DNA of 64,000 nucleotides from Phorcysia thermohydrogeniphila (GTDB lineage Bacteria; Aquificota; Aquificia; Desulfurobacteriales; Desulfurobacteriaceae). The stretch is taken from the NCBI RefSeq assembly GCF_004339575.1, contig NZ_SMFV01000006.1, positions 28,493-92,492 of the forward strand, in the 5' to 3' direction. The translations under genes and the position numbers were made by a program. The notes beneath the pieces are model-generated. The model did no database searches, was not told the origin of the DNA, and worked only from the letters and a program-made list of their open reading frames with translations. Shown piece by piece: positions 37,950-45,639 of the stretch. Numbering within the stretch: position 1 is the first letter of the stretch; every line of letters begins with the position of its first letter.

Positions 37950-39653
37950 TTAACCTCCAAGGAGTTCCCTGATTTTCTTAACTACCTCTTTAACGGGAAC
38001 TTCAAACCTTTCACCGCTCTTCCTGACCTTTATCTCAACAATTCCCTCTGAGGCCTTTTTACCGACGATAACTTGGAAAGGAATTCCTATTAGGTCAGCG
38101 TCCTTGAACTTAAATCCGGGACGGGCGTTTCTATCGTCAATTATGACGTCAAAGCCTTCTCTCTGGAGGGTCTCATAAATCTCCTCTGCCGTATTCCTTA
38201 TCTCCTCCTTCTTAACGTTAACAGGAATAACGATAACGTGGAAGGGGGCAATCTCGTAAGGCCAGATGATTCCGTCATCATCGTGGTTCTGCTCAACTGC
38301 TGCAGCCATAACCCTTGTAACGCCTATACCGTAACAGCCCATTACCATTGGCTTTTCAACGCCGTTTTCGTCAACGAATGTTGCGTTCATTGCCTCGCTG
38401 TACTTTGTCCCAAGCTTAAAGATGTGGCCTACTTCTATTCCTCTCTTTTCTATGAGGGGAGCTCCACAGTTTGGACAGGAGTCTCCTCCTCTTACTTCGG
38501 CAACGTCAATAAACTCCTTAACCACAAAGTCCCTTCCCCAGTTAACGTTCTGTAAGTGGTAGTCCTTCTCTCCAGCGCCGGCCACAAAGTTGACCATTGG
38601 AATTACGGAGTAGTCGGCATAAACGGGAATAGAAAGTCCAATCGGAGAGAGGAATCCTTTCGGCTGGCCTGTGAATTTTTCAATTTCCTCGTCCGTTGCA
38701 AGCCTTACCTCTTTGCCCCTAAAGACCTGCTTAAATTTTGTTTCCTCAACTTCCCTATCGCCCCTTACAGCAACGGCAACTGCCTCTCCGTCAACGATGT
38801 AGACGAGGAGCTTAAGTATCCTCTCAGGAGGAACGCTTAAGTATTCAGAAACTTCCTCTATTCTCTTTACGTTTGGAGTATGGACTTTCTGACACTCCTT
38901 AAACTCAGACTCTCTATTTTCAGGAACTTCTGGCTTTCTCTGAGCAGCTTTTTCTGTGCTTGCGGCGTAGCCACACTTTTCACAGTAAACGAGTTTGCTC
39001 TCACCTGTATCGGCTATAACCATAAACTCGTGGGAGAACTTTCCTCCTATCTCTCCCGTATCTGCCTCAACGGCCTTAAACTCAAGCCCCATTCTCTTAA
39101 AGATTCGGCTGTAAGTCTCGTACATGTTCCAGTATTCCCTTTCTGCGTCCTCATCGTTTACGTGGAAGGAGTAGGCGTCCTTCATGATGAACTCTCTGGC
39201 CCTCATGAGGCCAAAGCGGGGACGAATCTCGTCTCTGAACTTCCTTCCTATCTGGTAGAGGTTAAGGGGTAAATCCTTGTAGGACTTGACCTCTTTTCTA
39301 ACGAGGTCTGTTATCATCTCCTCGGCGGTAGGCCCGAGGGCATAGTCCCTTTCGTGTCTGTCCTTGAACTTAATCATTTCTTTTCCGTAAACGTCCCACC
39401 TTCCGCTCTCTATCCAGAGCTCCGCCGGGTGCATTATTGGAAGTAAAACCTCTTGAGCACCGGCTCTGTCCATCTCCTCCCTTATTATCCTCTCTATCTT
39501 GTGGAGAACCCTTACTCCTAAGGGCAGGATATCGTAAAGCCCTGAGGCCTTTTTCCTGATAAAGCCAGCCCTTATGAGGAGCTTGTGGCTTGGGATTTCA
39601 GCATCTGCAGGGGACTCCTTCATTGTCGGTATAAAGGCCCTTGAAAACCTCAT
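37950..39653 (-). CDS. proS: Prolyl-tRNA synthetase
   Basis: Class II synthetase of the bacterial type, 567 residues. Motif 2 region RPRFGLMRAREFIMKDAYSF, an inserted YbaK-like editing domain (about residues 230-380, LLVYIVDGEAVAVAVRGDRE), motif 3 MGCYGIGVTR, and a C-terminal anticodon-binding domain. Charges tRNA-Pro and hydrolyses mischarged alanine. Divergent from the glycosyltransferase gene. The nuclease/toxin-like genes downstream are read as one overlapping chain with it. Confidence 0.97.
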   Translation of the reverse strand: MRFSRAFIPTMKESPADAEIPSHKLLIRAGFIRKKASGLYDILPLGVRVLHKIERIIREEMDRAGAQEVLLPIMHPAELWIESGRWDVYGKEMIKFKDRHERDYALGPTAEEMITDLVRKEVKSYKDLPLNLYQIGRKFRDEIRPRFGLMRAREFIMKDAYSFHVNDEDAEREYWNMYETYSRIFKRMGLEFKAVEADTGEIGGKFSHEFMVIADTGESKLVYCEKCGYAASTEKAAQRKPEVPENRESEFKECQKVHTPNVKRIEEVSEYLSVPPERILKLLVYIVDGEAVAVAVRGDREVEETKFKQVFRGKEVRLATDEEIEKFTGQPKGFLSPIGLSIPVYADYSVIPMVNFVAGAGEKDYHLQNVNWGRDFVVKEFIDVAEVRGGDSCPNCGAPLIEKRGIEVGHIFKLGTKYSEAMNATFVDENGVEKPMVMGCYGIGVTRVMAAAVEQNHDDDGIIWPYEIAPFHVIVIPVNVKKEEIRNTAEEIYETLQREGFDVIIDDRNARPGFKFKDADLIGIPFQVIVGKKASEGIVEIKVRKSGERFEVPVKEVVKKIRELLGG

Positions 39654-39694
39654 ATCTCCTCCGCTAAATTTTCTGTGTTTGGAGGGAAATCATC

Positions 39695-40759
39695 ATGAGA
39701 ATTCTACACGTTGATACGGAAAAGGGGTGGCGGGGTGGAGAGCAACAGCTCTTCTACCTCGTAAAAGGACTTAAAGAGAGGGGTGTTGAAGTAGCAGTAG
39801 CCTGCAGGGTAGGAGACGAGCTTGAAAGGCGTTGCAGGGAAGAGGGAATAACAGTTTATCCTCTAAAGGGAAACCAAACCGGAGATATACTAAGGGTTGG
39901 AGCTCTTGGAAAAAATTATGACATTATCCATGCCCACGCTGCCAAAGCTCACACAATTGCTGCCTTTTCAAAGAAATTCCATAAAAAACCGGTTATCTAC
40001 ACAAGGAGAGTTGACTATCCACCGAAAAAGAATCCTTTAACAGAGCTAAAGTACAAGCTGACAGACAAAGTTGTCGCTATAACAGAATTCGTAGCAGACG
40101 TTTTAAAGAAAGAACTTAATTTGAAGGGAATAGAGGTAATCTACTCTGCCGTTGACGAAAATCTCCCAGAAAAGATTGAAACGAATAAAGTCAAAACTTT
40201 TAGAGAAAAGTTTAAAGGAAAAAAAATCATCGGTTCTGTTGCAGCATTAACGGAACAAAAGAACATTCCCAACTTGATAGAGGCAGCAAGAATTCTCTTA
40301 AAAGAAAGAAACGACCTTGCCTTTGTAGTTTTTGGAGAGGGGAAACTTAAAAGCTACCTTCAAAGTTTAATCAAAGAGAAAGGGCTTGAAGGCTCATTTT
40401 TATTGGCAGGCTTTAAAGAGGACGTTTACAACTACGTGAAGGGGTTTGACGTCTTCGTCCTCCCGTCCGACTATGAGGGGTTGGGGAGTTCCCTTCTCAT
40501 AGCCATGCTTCTCAACGTGCCCGTTGTGGCCACTAAGGTAGGGGGTGTCCCGGAAGTAATAAAAGACGGGGAAACGGGACTCCTCGTTGAGAGGAGAAAT
40601 CCTGTAAAATTGGCCGACGCAATTTTAAGGCTCTTAGATGGCTCCAAACTCCGAAAACGCATTACTACAAAGGCCTACAGCGTGGTTGTGGATAACTTTT
40701 CAGTTGGTAGAATGGTAGATGCATACCTCAGGCTCTACGGGGAGGTAGTAGGTGTTTGA
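39695..40759 (+). CDS. Glycosyltransferase, GT4 family
   Basis: GT-B fold retaining glycosyltransferase of 354 residues. The N-terminal acceptor domain begins MRILHVDTEKGWRGGEQQLF, and the C-terminal donor domain has FVLPSDYEGLGSSLLIAM and the E-x7-E-like VATKVGGVPEVIKDGETG. Probably acts on lipopolysaccharide or another envelope glycan; donor and acceptor are unknown. It overlaps the dnaA start by eight bases, so dnaA translation may depend on it, an uncommon arrangement for dnaA. Confidence 0.88.
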   Translation: MRILHVDTEKGWRGGEQQLFYLVKGLKERGVEVAVACRVGDELERRCREEGITVYPLKGNQTGDILRVGALGKNYDIIHAHAAKAHTIAAFSKKFHKKPVIYTRRVDYPPKKNPLTELKYKLTDKVVAITEFVADVLKKELNLKGIEVIYSAVDENLPEKIETNKVKTFREKFKGKKIIGSVAALTEQKNIPNLIEAARILLKERNDLAFVVFGEGKLKSYLQSLIKEKGLEGSFLLAGFKEDVYNYVKGFDVFVLPSDYEGLGSSLLIAMLLNVPVVATKVGGVPEVIKDGETGLLVERRNPVKLADAILRLLDGSKLRKRITTKAYSVVVDNFSVGRMVDAYLRLYGEVVGV

Positions 40760-42119
40760 ACATTTATGGGAAAGGTGCTTAAATGAGCTCAAGAAAAAGG
40801 TAAAACCCCACCTCTTTAAAACGTGGTTCAAGGAACTAAAAGTTATATCTGTTGAGGGAAATACTCTTAAATTAAAAGCGAAAGATAGAATAGTTAAAGA
40901 ATACCTTGAGAAAAACTACCTCCCCCTCTTAAAGGAAATCGTCTTCCGAGAATTTGGAAGGCATATGGAAATAGAACTGCTCCTCCCCGAAGAGGTCTCA
41001 AAACCTCTCCAGCTTGAGCTTAACCTCTTTCAGAACAAAGAAAAGAAAAAGAACGTAGAATCAAATTTAAACCCAAAATACACCTTTGAGAACTTTGTCG
41101 TAGGAGCAAGCAACCAGTTTGCCCATGCCGCGGCTGTAGCCGTTGCAGAGAACCCGGGGAAAGCCTACAACCCGCTCTTTATATACGGGGGAGTAGGACT
41201 CGGAAAAACCCACCTTATGCAGGCAATAGGAAACTACGTAAAGAAAAAAATGCCTGAAAAAACCGTTGTTTACACGACAACAGAAAGCTTCATGAACGAG
41301 CTTATAGAAGCTCTCAGAAAAGACACTGTAACGGAATTTAGGGAAAAGTACAGAACTGTTGACGTTCTCCTCGTTGACGATATTCAGTTTATAAGTGGTA
41401 AGGACAGAACACAGATAGAGTTCTTCCACACCTTTAACGCCCTCTACGATGCAGGTAAACAGATAGTCCTCACAAGTGACCGTCCCCCTAAGGACATTCC
41501 CACCTTAACCGACAGGTTGAGAAACCGCTTTGAGTGGGGACTAATTGCAGACATACAGCCTCCAGACTTTGAAACGAGAATAGCTATCTTGAGGAGAAAG
41601 GCAGAAGCCGAAAAGATAGAGGTGGACGATAACGTCCTAAAGCTAATAGCAACGATAATAAAGTCAAACATCAGACAGCTTGAGGGAGCTCTCATAAAGT
41701 TAAAAGCAAAGGCCATACTTGAAAATAGACCGATAGACGAGGAATTGGTTCGCTCCATGTTTGGAATCGGGAGCTCTGTCAAAGTAGAAAATCCTTCCCG
41801 TTCAGACATTTCAATAGACGAGATAAAACAGGTAGTGTGCGAAATGTTTGGAATAACCTTAGAACAAATAGATAGCTCAACGAGAAAAAAGCAGATAGCC
41901 CTTGCAAGACAGATAGCCATGTATTTATCAAGGAAATTTGGGAACTTCTCATTCCCCAAAATTGCAGCCGCATTCCATAAGAACGACCATACAACCGTTA
42001 TGCACGCGGTTACAAAAATAGAAGAACTAAGAAATGAAAATGAAGAAATAAACCACATAATCCTTGAGCTTGAGAAACGCCTAAACCTTTTAGTCGGAGA
42101 GGTGAAAGTAGAAGAGTGA
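40752..42119 (+). CDS. dnaA: Chromosomal replication initiator DnaA
   Basis: 455 residues with all four domains. Domain I is FEHLWERCLNELKKKVKPHL, domain II a short linker, domain III the AAA+ core (YGGVGLGKTHLMQAIGNYVK, VDVLLVDDIQFI), and domain IV the DNA-binding helix-turn-helix with the signature FHKNDHTTVMHAV. Binds the DnaA boxes lying directly after the gene and opens the origin. GTG start at 40752 inside the upstream glycosyltransferase gene. Confidence 0.98.
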   Translation: MFEHLWERCLNELKKKVKPHLFKTWFKELKVISVEGNTLKLKAKDRIVKEYLEKNYLPLLKEIVFREFGRHMEIELLLPEEVSKPLQLELNLFQNKEKKKNVESNLNPKYTFENFVVGASNQFAHAAAVAVAENPGKAYNPLFIYGGVGLGKTHLMQAIGNYVKKKMPEKTVVYTTTESFMNELIEALRKDTVTEFREKYRTVDVLLVDDIQFISGKDRTQIEFFHTFNALYDAGKQIVLTSDRPPKDIPTLTDRLRNRFEWGLIADIQPPDFETRIAILRRKAEAEKIEVDDNVLKLIATIIKSNIRQLEGALIKLKAKAILENRPIDEELVRSMFGIGSSVKVENPSRSDISIDEIKQVVCEMFGITLEQIDSSTRKKQIALARQIAMYLSRKFGNFSFPKIAAAFHKNDHTTVMHAVTKIEELRNENEEINHIILELEKRLNLLVGEVKVEE

Positions 42120-42358
42120 GAATGTCCACAAGCCTGTGGATAAACCTGTGGATAACATTGTGGATAAGTATGTGGATAACGTTGTGGACAAAACTGTGGA
42201 TAACTCAAAACTGTGGATAACTCCGACTCCCTTCTTTCACTTATCCACAAGAATCTGGTTAATTGTGGATAACTTTAAAGTTATCCACAGGGTTATCCAC
42301 AGGAGTTATCCACAGGTTGCGAAAAAATGTTGTAGAATATCAAGGGCTTGAGCCATCT

Positions 42359-42377
42359 GTGCACAAAATTTGTGCAC
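42359..42377. repeat. 19-bp perfect palindrome inside oriC
   Basis: GTGCACAAA, one central A, TTTGTGCAC. The left half includes TGTGCACAA, which matches the DnaA box at seven of nine positions, so the palindrome may hold degenerate DnaA sites. It could equally be an operator for dnaN. It lies directly before the triplet tract. Confidence 0.7.
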
Positions 42378-42378
42378 T

Positions 42379-42396
42379 CTAATACTATTACTACTA
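42379..42396 (+). promoter_or_regulatory. DnaA-trio-like tract (unwinding element)
   Basis: CTAATACTATTACTACTA: six triplets whose complement, read 3' to 5', is GAT/TAT/GAT/AAT/GAT/GAT. This is the single-strand DnaA-trio pattern described in Bacillus subtilis, and it is oriented away from the DnaA boxes toward dnaN. An A+T-rich tract (TATATATG) follows. Confidence 0.65.
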
Positions 42397-42444
42397 TATA
42401 TGCTTTAAGTAGATAGATACAAGGATACAAGGAGGTATAAGAAT

Positions 42445-43542
42445 ATGGAAGTAAGGATTAGTAAGAATAAAATAAAGGAGGCCGTAAAAAAAGTTGCATC
42501 CGCAGCCGACAAAAAGGGGAACATCCCTATCCTATCAAACATCCTGATAGAGGCTGAGGACAACGTTCTTAGATTAACGGCCACGAACCTTGAAGTTGGT
42601 ATCTCTACACTTGTAGACTGTGAGGTTATAGAACCGGGGAAAACTACCGTAAACGCTGCAAAAGCTGCAAAGCTTTTTTCCAGCCTTACAGGTGAAGAGT
42701 TCGTCCTTGAAACTGATGACAGTAAGCTCGTCATTAAGTCTGTAAACTCCCGTTTCTCCCTTGCAACGTTGCCTCCAGAAGAGTTTCCAGAGGTAGAAAT
42801 ACCAGAAACTTACAGCGTAAGGCTCCTGTCTGCAGAGGTTGATAGGGCGATAAAGAAAGTTTCATACGCGGTTAGCAGGGATGAAGCCCGTTACATCCTT
42901 ACAGGGGTTCTTCTAAGGTCCTTCGGAGACAAGGTTCACGCTGTTGCCACCGATGGACACAGGCTTGCCCTTTACGAGATGAAAGCTGAGGCGGAGGAGT
43001 TCTCTGCCATAGTTCCTAAGAAATCCCTTGCTGAGCTGAAGAAGCTTCTAAAGGAAAGTGAAGAGGTGGAGCTCCTTCTGAAGGAGAACAGGCTCTACTT
43101 TAGGGTTGGCGATACGGTAATGTGGACCTCCGTCATAGAGGGTGAGTATCCAGACTACCTTGCGGTTATTCCTGAAAACAATCCCTTACAGTGCATCACC
43201 GGTAAGGAGGAGCTTGTCGGAGCTCTCAAGGAAGTTTCTGTGATTTACGACAAAGAGGAAGTTAGGGCCGTTATCATCAACATTACACCGGGGAACATGA
43301 AGCTAACGGCAAGGAAGGTGGATGTAGAATCGGCCTCTGAAGAGGCGGAGGTAAACATACCTGTAGAATACACGGGTGAGGAATTTGAGATAGGCTTTAA
43401 CATAAACCACCTCCTTGAGTCCGTTTCCTCCTTTGACGGTGATACGGTGAAGATACTAATGGATCAGCCCATATCTCCGGTTCTTATAGTTTCTGAGGAA
43501 GAGCCTGAACTTAAGAACGTCATAATGCCGATGAAAGTGTAA
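42445..43542 (+). CDS. dnaN: DNA polymerase III beta sliding clamp
   Basis: 365 residues in three clamp repeats, beginning MEVRISKNKIKEAVKKVASA and ending in the standard VLIVSEEEPELKNVIMPMKV. Encircles DNA and tethers the polymerase. AAGGAGG stands upstream of the ATG at 42445. First gene after the origin; its stop overlaps the pgsA start (TAATG), opening a plus-strand operon dnaN-pgsA-plsY-polyprenyl synthase-dxs-rarA. Confidence 0.97.
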   Translation: MEVRISKNKIKEAVKKVASAADKKGNIPILSNILIEAEDNVLRLTATNLEVGISTLVDCEVIEPGKTTVNAAKAAKLFSSLTGEEFVLETDDSKLVIKSVNSRFSLATLPPEEFPEVEIPETYSVRLLSAEVDRAIKKVSYAVSRDEARYILTGVLLRSFGDKVHAVATDGHRLALYEMKAEAEEFSAIVPKKSLAELKKLLKESEEVELLLKENRLYFRVGDTVMWTSVIEGEYPDYLAVIPENNPLQCITGKEELVGALKEVSVIYDKEEVRAVIINITPGNMKLTARKVDVESASEEAEVNIPVEYTGEEFEIGFNINHLLESVSSFDGDTVKILMDQPISPVLIVSEEEPELKNVIMPMKV

Positions 43543-44063
43543 TGGGTAGGATAAAGACGGTTCCGAATTTCCTAACGCTTGTAAGGATACTTCTACTTCC
43601 CCTTCTAGTGGTTCTGATCATAAAGGAGCGGTTCACGGCCGCTCTTTTTCTTTTTATCGTGTGTGCCGTTACCGATTTTCTTGACGGCTACGTGGCAAGG
43701 AAATTTAAGAGCATAACGAGTCTCGGAATGTTACTTGATCCTGTGGCTGATAAATTGCTTACCTCTTCAACTCTGATATCCCTTGCCTACGTGAAGCTCT
43801 GTGACCCTTACTCCGTTATAGCCATAGTCGGAAGAGAAGAAGCCGTTACAGGGATGAGGGCCATAGCTGCCTCACGGGGACTCGTCATTCCTGCTTCCAG
43901 AGGAGGAAAACTCAAAACTGCACTAATTATGACATCTGTCGTTTTTCTCCTATCTGGGTGGAGAGCTCTGGGAGAAGGCTTACTTATTCTCTCTGCCTTT
44001 GTGGCTATATACACCGGTGCTGTTTACTTTTACAGATTCTTTAAAGTTCTCCGAGAGGAATAA
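43542..44063 (+). CDS. pgsA: CDP-diacylglycerol-glycerol-3-phosphate phosphatidyltransferase
   Basis: Makes phosphatidylglycerol phosphate in the membrane. Contains the full CDP-alcohol phosphotransferase motif D-G-x2-A-R-x8-G-x3-D-x3-D as DGYVARKFKSITSLGMLLDP followed by VAD. 173 residues with four to five transmembrane helices, as usual. Start overlaps the dnaN stop; one base separates its stop from the plsY start codon. Confidence 0.95.
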   Translation: MGRIKTVPNFLTLVRILLLPLLVVLIIKERFTAALFLFIVCAVTDFLDGYVARKFKSITSLGMLLDPVADKLLTSSTLISLAYVKLCDPYSVIAIVGREEAVTGMRAIAASRGLVIPASRGGKLKTALIMTSVVFLLSGWRALGEGLLILSAFVAIYTGAVYFYRFFKVLREE

Positions 44064-44064
44064 A

Positions 44065-44652
44065 ATGGATGGCGTTTTCATCTTGGCTTGCATTCTTGCG
44101 TTTGTTTTTGGTTCCATTCCCTTTGGGTTTGTGATAGGTAAGCTTAAAGGGGTTGACGTTCGCCAGTACGGAAGTGGAAACATAGGGGCTACCAACGTAT
44201 CAAGGGTTCTTGGGAAAAAGTACGGGGCTTTAGTTCTCCTCCTTGATGCTCTAAAGGGAGCTCTGCCCGTTCTTTTCCTGAAAGTATCTGGTTATTCCAT
44301 AGAGTATCAGGTGGTTGCCGGCCTTTCTGCGATTTTAGGCCACTGCTTTTCTCCCTTCCTCAAGTTTAGAGGAGGAAAAGGAGTAGCTACGGGACTTGGA
44401 GTCTTCCTTGTAGTTTCCCCGAAGGTTACGCTGATTGCCTTCCTCGTGTTCCTTTCGGTGTTTCTCACTACCCGTTACGTATCACTTTCTTCAATAACAG
44501 CTGCTCTTTCGTTTCCCCTTGTTTTCAGGTTTCTTGAGAAGCCTTCAGATTTCACATCCTTGATTCTCTTCATTACAGCTTTTGTCGTTGTTGGTAAGCA
44601 CTACCAGAACATCATCAGACTCCTTAAGGGGGAGGAGAAAAAGTTTAAGTAA
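44065..44652 (+). CDS. plsY: Glycerol-3-phosphate acyltransferase PlsY
   Basis: Membrane enzyme that acylates glycerol 3-phosphate with acyl phosphate, the first step to phosphatidic acid. Motifs SIPFGFVIGKLKGVDVRQYG, SGNIGATNVSRVLG and GGKGVATGLGVFL are all present; 195 residues. ATG 44065 lies one base after the pgsA stop and starts MDGVFILACILAF; a longer frame reading back into pgsA is not used. Neighbouring pgsA is functionally linked through phospholipid synthesis. Confidence 0.96.
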   Translation: MDGVFILACILAFVFGSIPFGFVIGKLKGVDVRQYGSGNIGATNVSRVLGKKYGALVLLLDALKGALPVLFLKVSGYSIEYQVVAGLSAILGHCFSPFLKFRGGKGVATGLGVFLVVSPKVTLIAFLVFLSVFLTTRYVSLSSITAALSFPLVFRFLEKPSDFTSLILFITAFVVVGKHYQNIIRLLKGEEKKFK

Positions 44653-44670
44653 ACCTTTGAGGAGTGGAAA

Positions 44671-45555
44671 ATGGAGCTTAAAGAGTACTTAAAAGAGAGG
44701 AAGGAGATTATAGACAGGGAGATACTCAATTACCTCCCTGAGGACCCTCCTTTTGGAAAAAGACTCTACGAGGCAGTTCGTTACTCCCTCACAGTTGGAG
44801 GGAAACGTTTAAGGCCTATCCTCTGTATGGCTGGCTGTGAGGCTGTTGGGGAGGATTATAGGCTTGCTATCTTACCGGCCTGTGCAATAGAGATGATTCA
44901 TACTTACTCCCTCGTCCACGACGACCTTCCTGCTATGGACAACGATACTCTAAGGAGAGGACATCCTACTACTTGGTGTAAGTTTGATGAGGCAACGGCT
45001 ATCTTAGCGGGGGATGCCCTTTTAAACAGGGCTTTTGAGGTGCTGTCTGAGTGGGAGTTTGACTGTGAGAGAAAGGTTAGAGTAATTCAGGAGATAGCGA
45101 AGGCTTCCGGAATGCTTGGGATGGTTCTGGGACAGCAGTGCGATATGGACGCTGAGGGTAGGGAGGACGTTACCTTAGAGGAGCTCCTCTTTATGCACCG
45201 CCACAAGACGGGAAGGCTGATAACGGCCTCTGTCGTTTCTGGAGGTATAACCGGAGGAGGAAGTAAGGAGGAAATAGAGGCCCTCAGGAAGTATGGCGAC
45301 GGTATAGGACTTGCCTTTCAGATTGTTGACGACGTTCTGGATGTTGTAGGAGACCAAGAAAAGCTCGGAAAAAACGTAGGTTCTGACGTTGAAAAAGGAA
45401 AGGTAACCTTTGTTACGTTCTTTGGAGTTGACGGCGCTAAGAAGAGGGCAGAAGAAGAGGTTGAGAAGGCCATATCTGCCCTTGACATCTTTCCAAAAAG
45501 TAGAGTTGAGCCCCTCATTGGTATTGCACGATTTATTGTGGAGAGGGAGTATTGA
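44671..45555 (+). CDS. ispA: Polyprenyl (farnesyl/geranylgeranyl) diphosphate synthase
   Basis: Trans-prenyltransferase of 294 residues with the first Asp-rich motif HDDLPAMDND (DDx4D, bacterial FPPS/GGPPS type), followed by RRGHPT, and the second motif FQIVDDVLDVVGD. Condenses IPP with allylic diphosphates. Chain length cannot be settled by eye. It is followed by dxs, the first enzyme of the MEP pathway that makes its substrates, a common gene pairing. Confidence 0.94.
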   Translation: MELKEYLKERKEIIDREILNYLPEDPPFGKRLYEAVRYSLTVGGKRLRPILCMAGCEAVGEDYRLAILPACAIEMIHTYSLVHDDLPAMDNDTLRRGHPTTWCKFDEATAILAGDALLNRAFEVLSEWEFDCERKVRVIQEIAKASGMLGMVLGQQCDMDAEGREDVTLEELLFMHRHKTGRLITASVVSGGITGGGSKEEIEALRKYGDGIGLAFQIVDDVLDVVGDQEKLGKNVGSDVEKGKVTFVTFFGVDGAKKRAEEEVEKAISALDIFPKSRVEPLIGIARFIVEREY

Positions 45556-45639
45556 GCTATACGCTGTATTTCTTGAAATTTCCTGAGGTGGAGATAATCT
45601 TTTAGGATTAGTGAGGGAGAGAAAGTAAAAGGAGGCACT

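Larger units (their letters stand above)
42122..42399 (+). other. oriC: Replication origin oriC with DnaA-box cluster
   Basis: The dnaA-dnaN gap (325 bp) holds a dense cluster of TGTGGATAA boxes. Plus orientation: 42135, 42147, 42159, 42171, 42183 (TGTGGACAA, one mismatch), 42195, 42212 and 42264. Minus orientation (TTATCCACA): 42241, 42281, 42293 and 42306. The first four plus boxes are spaced 12 bp apart. Two A+T-rich stretches follow toward dnaN, together with a palindrome and a tract of CTA-like triplets. Position between dnaA and dnaN and the box density make the origin call very strong. Confidence 0.95.

Noticed and set aside
38238..39272. Plus-strand ORFs opposite proS
   Set aside because: Shadow frames of proS with no start signals or domain content.
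41444..42250. Long minus-strand ORF opposite dnaA and oriC
   Set aside because: Antisense shadow of dnaA; its first residues are just translated DnaA boxes, with no ribosome site or family motif.
42136..42351. Plus-strand ORF across oriC with repeated VDN units
   Set aside because: The repeat pattern is the DnaA boxes read as codons, not a protein.
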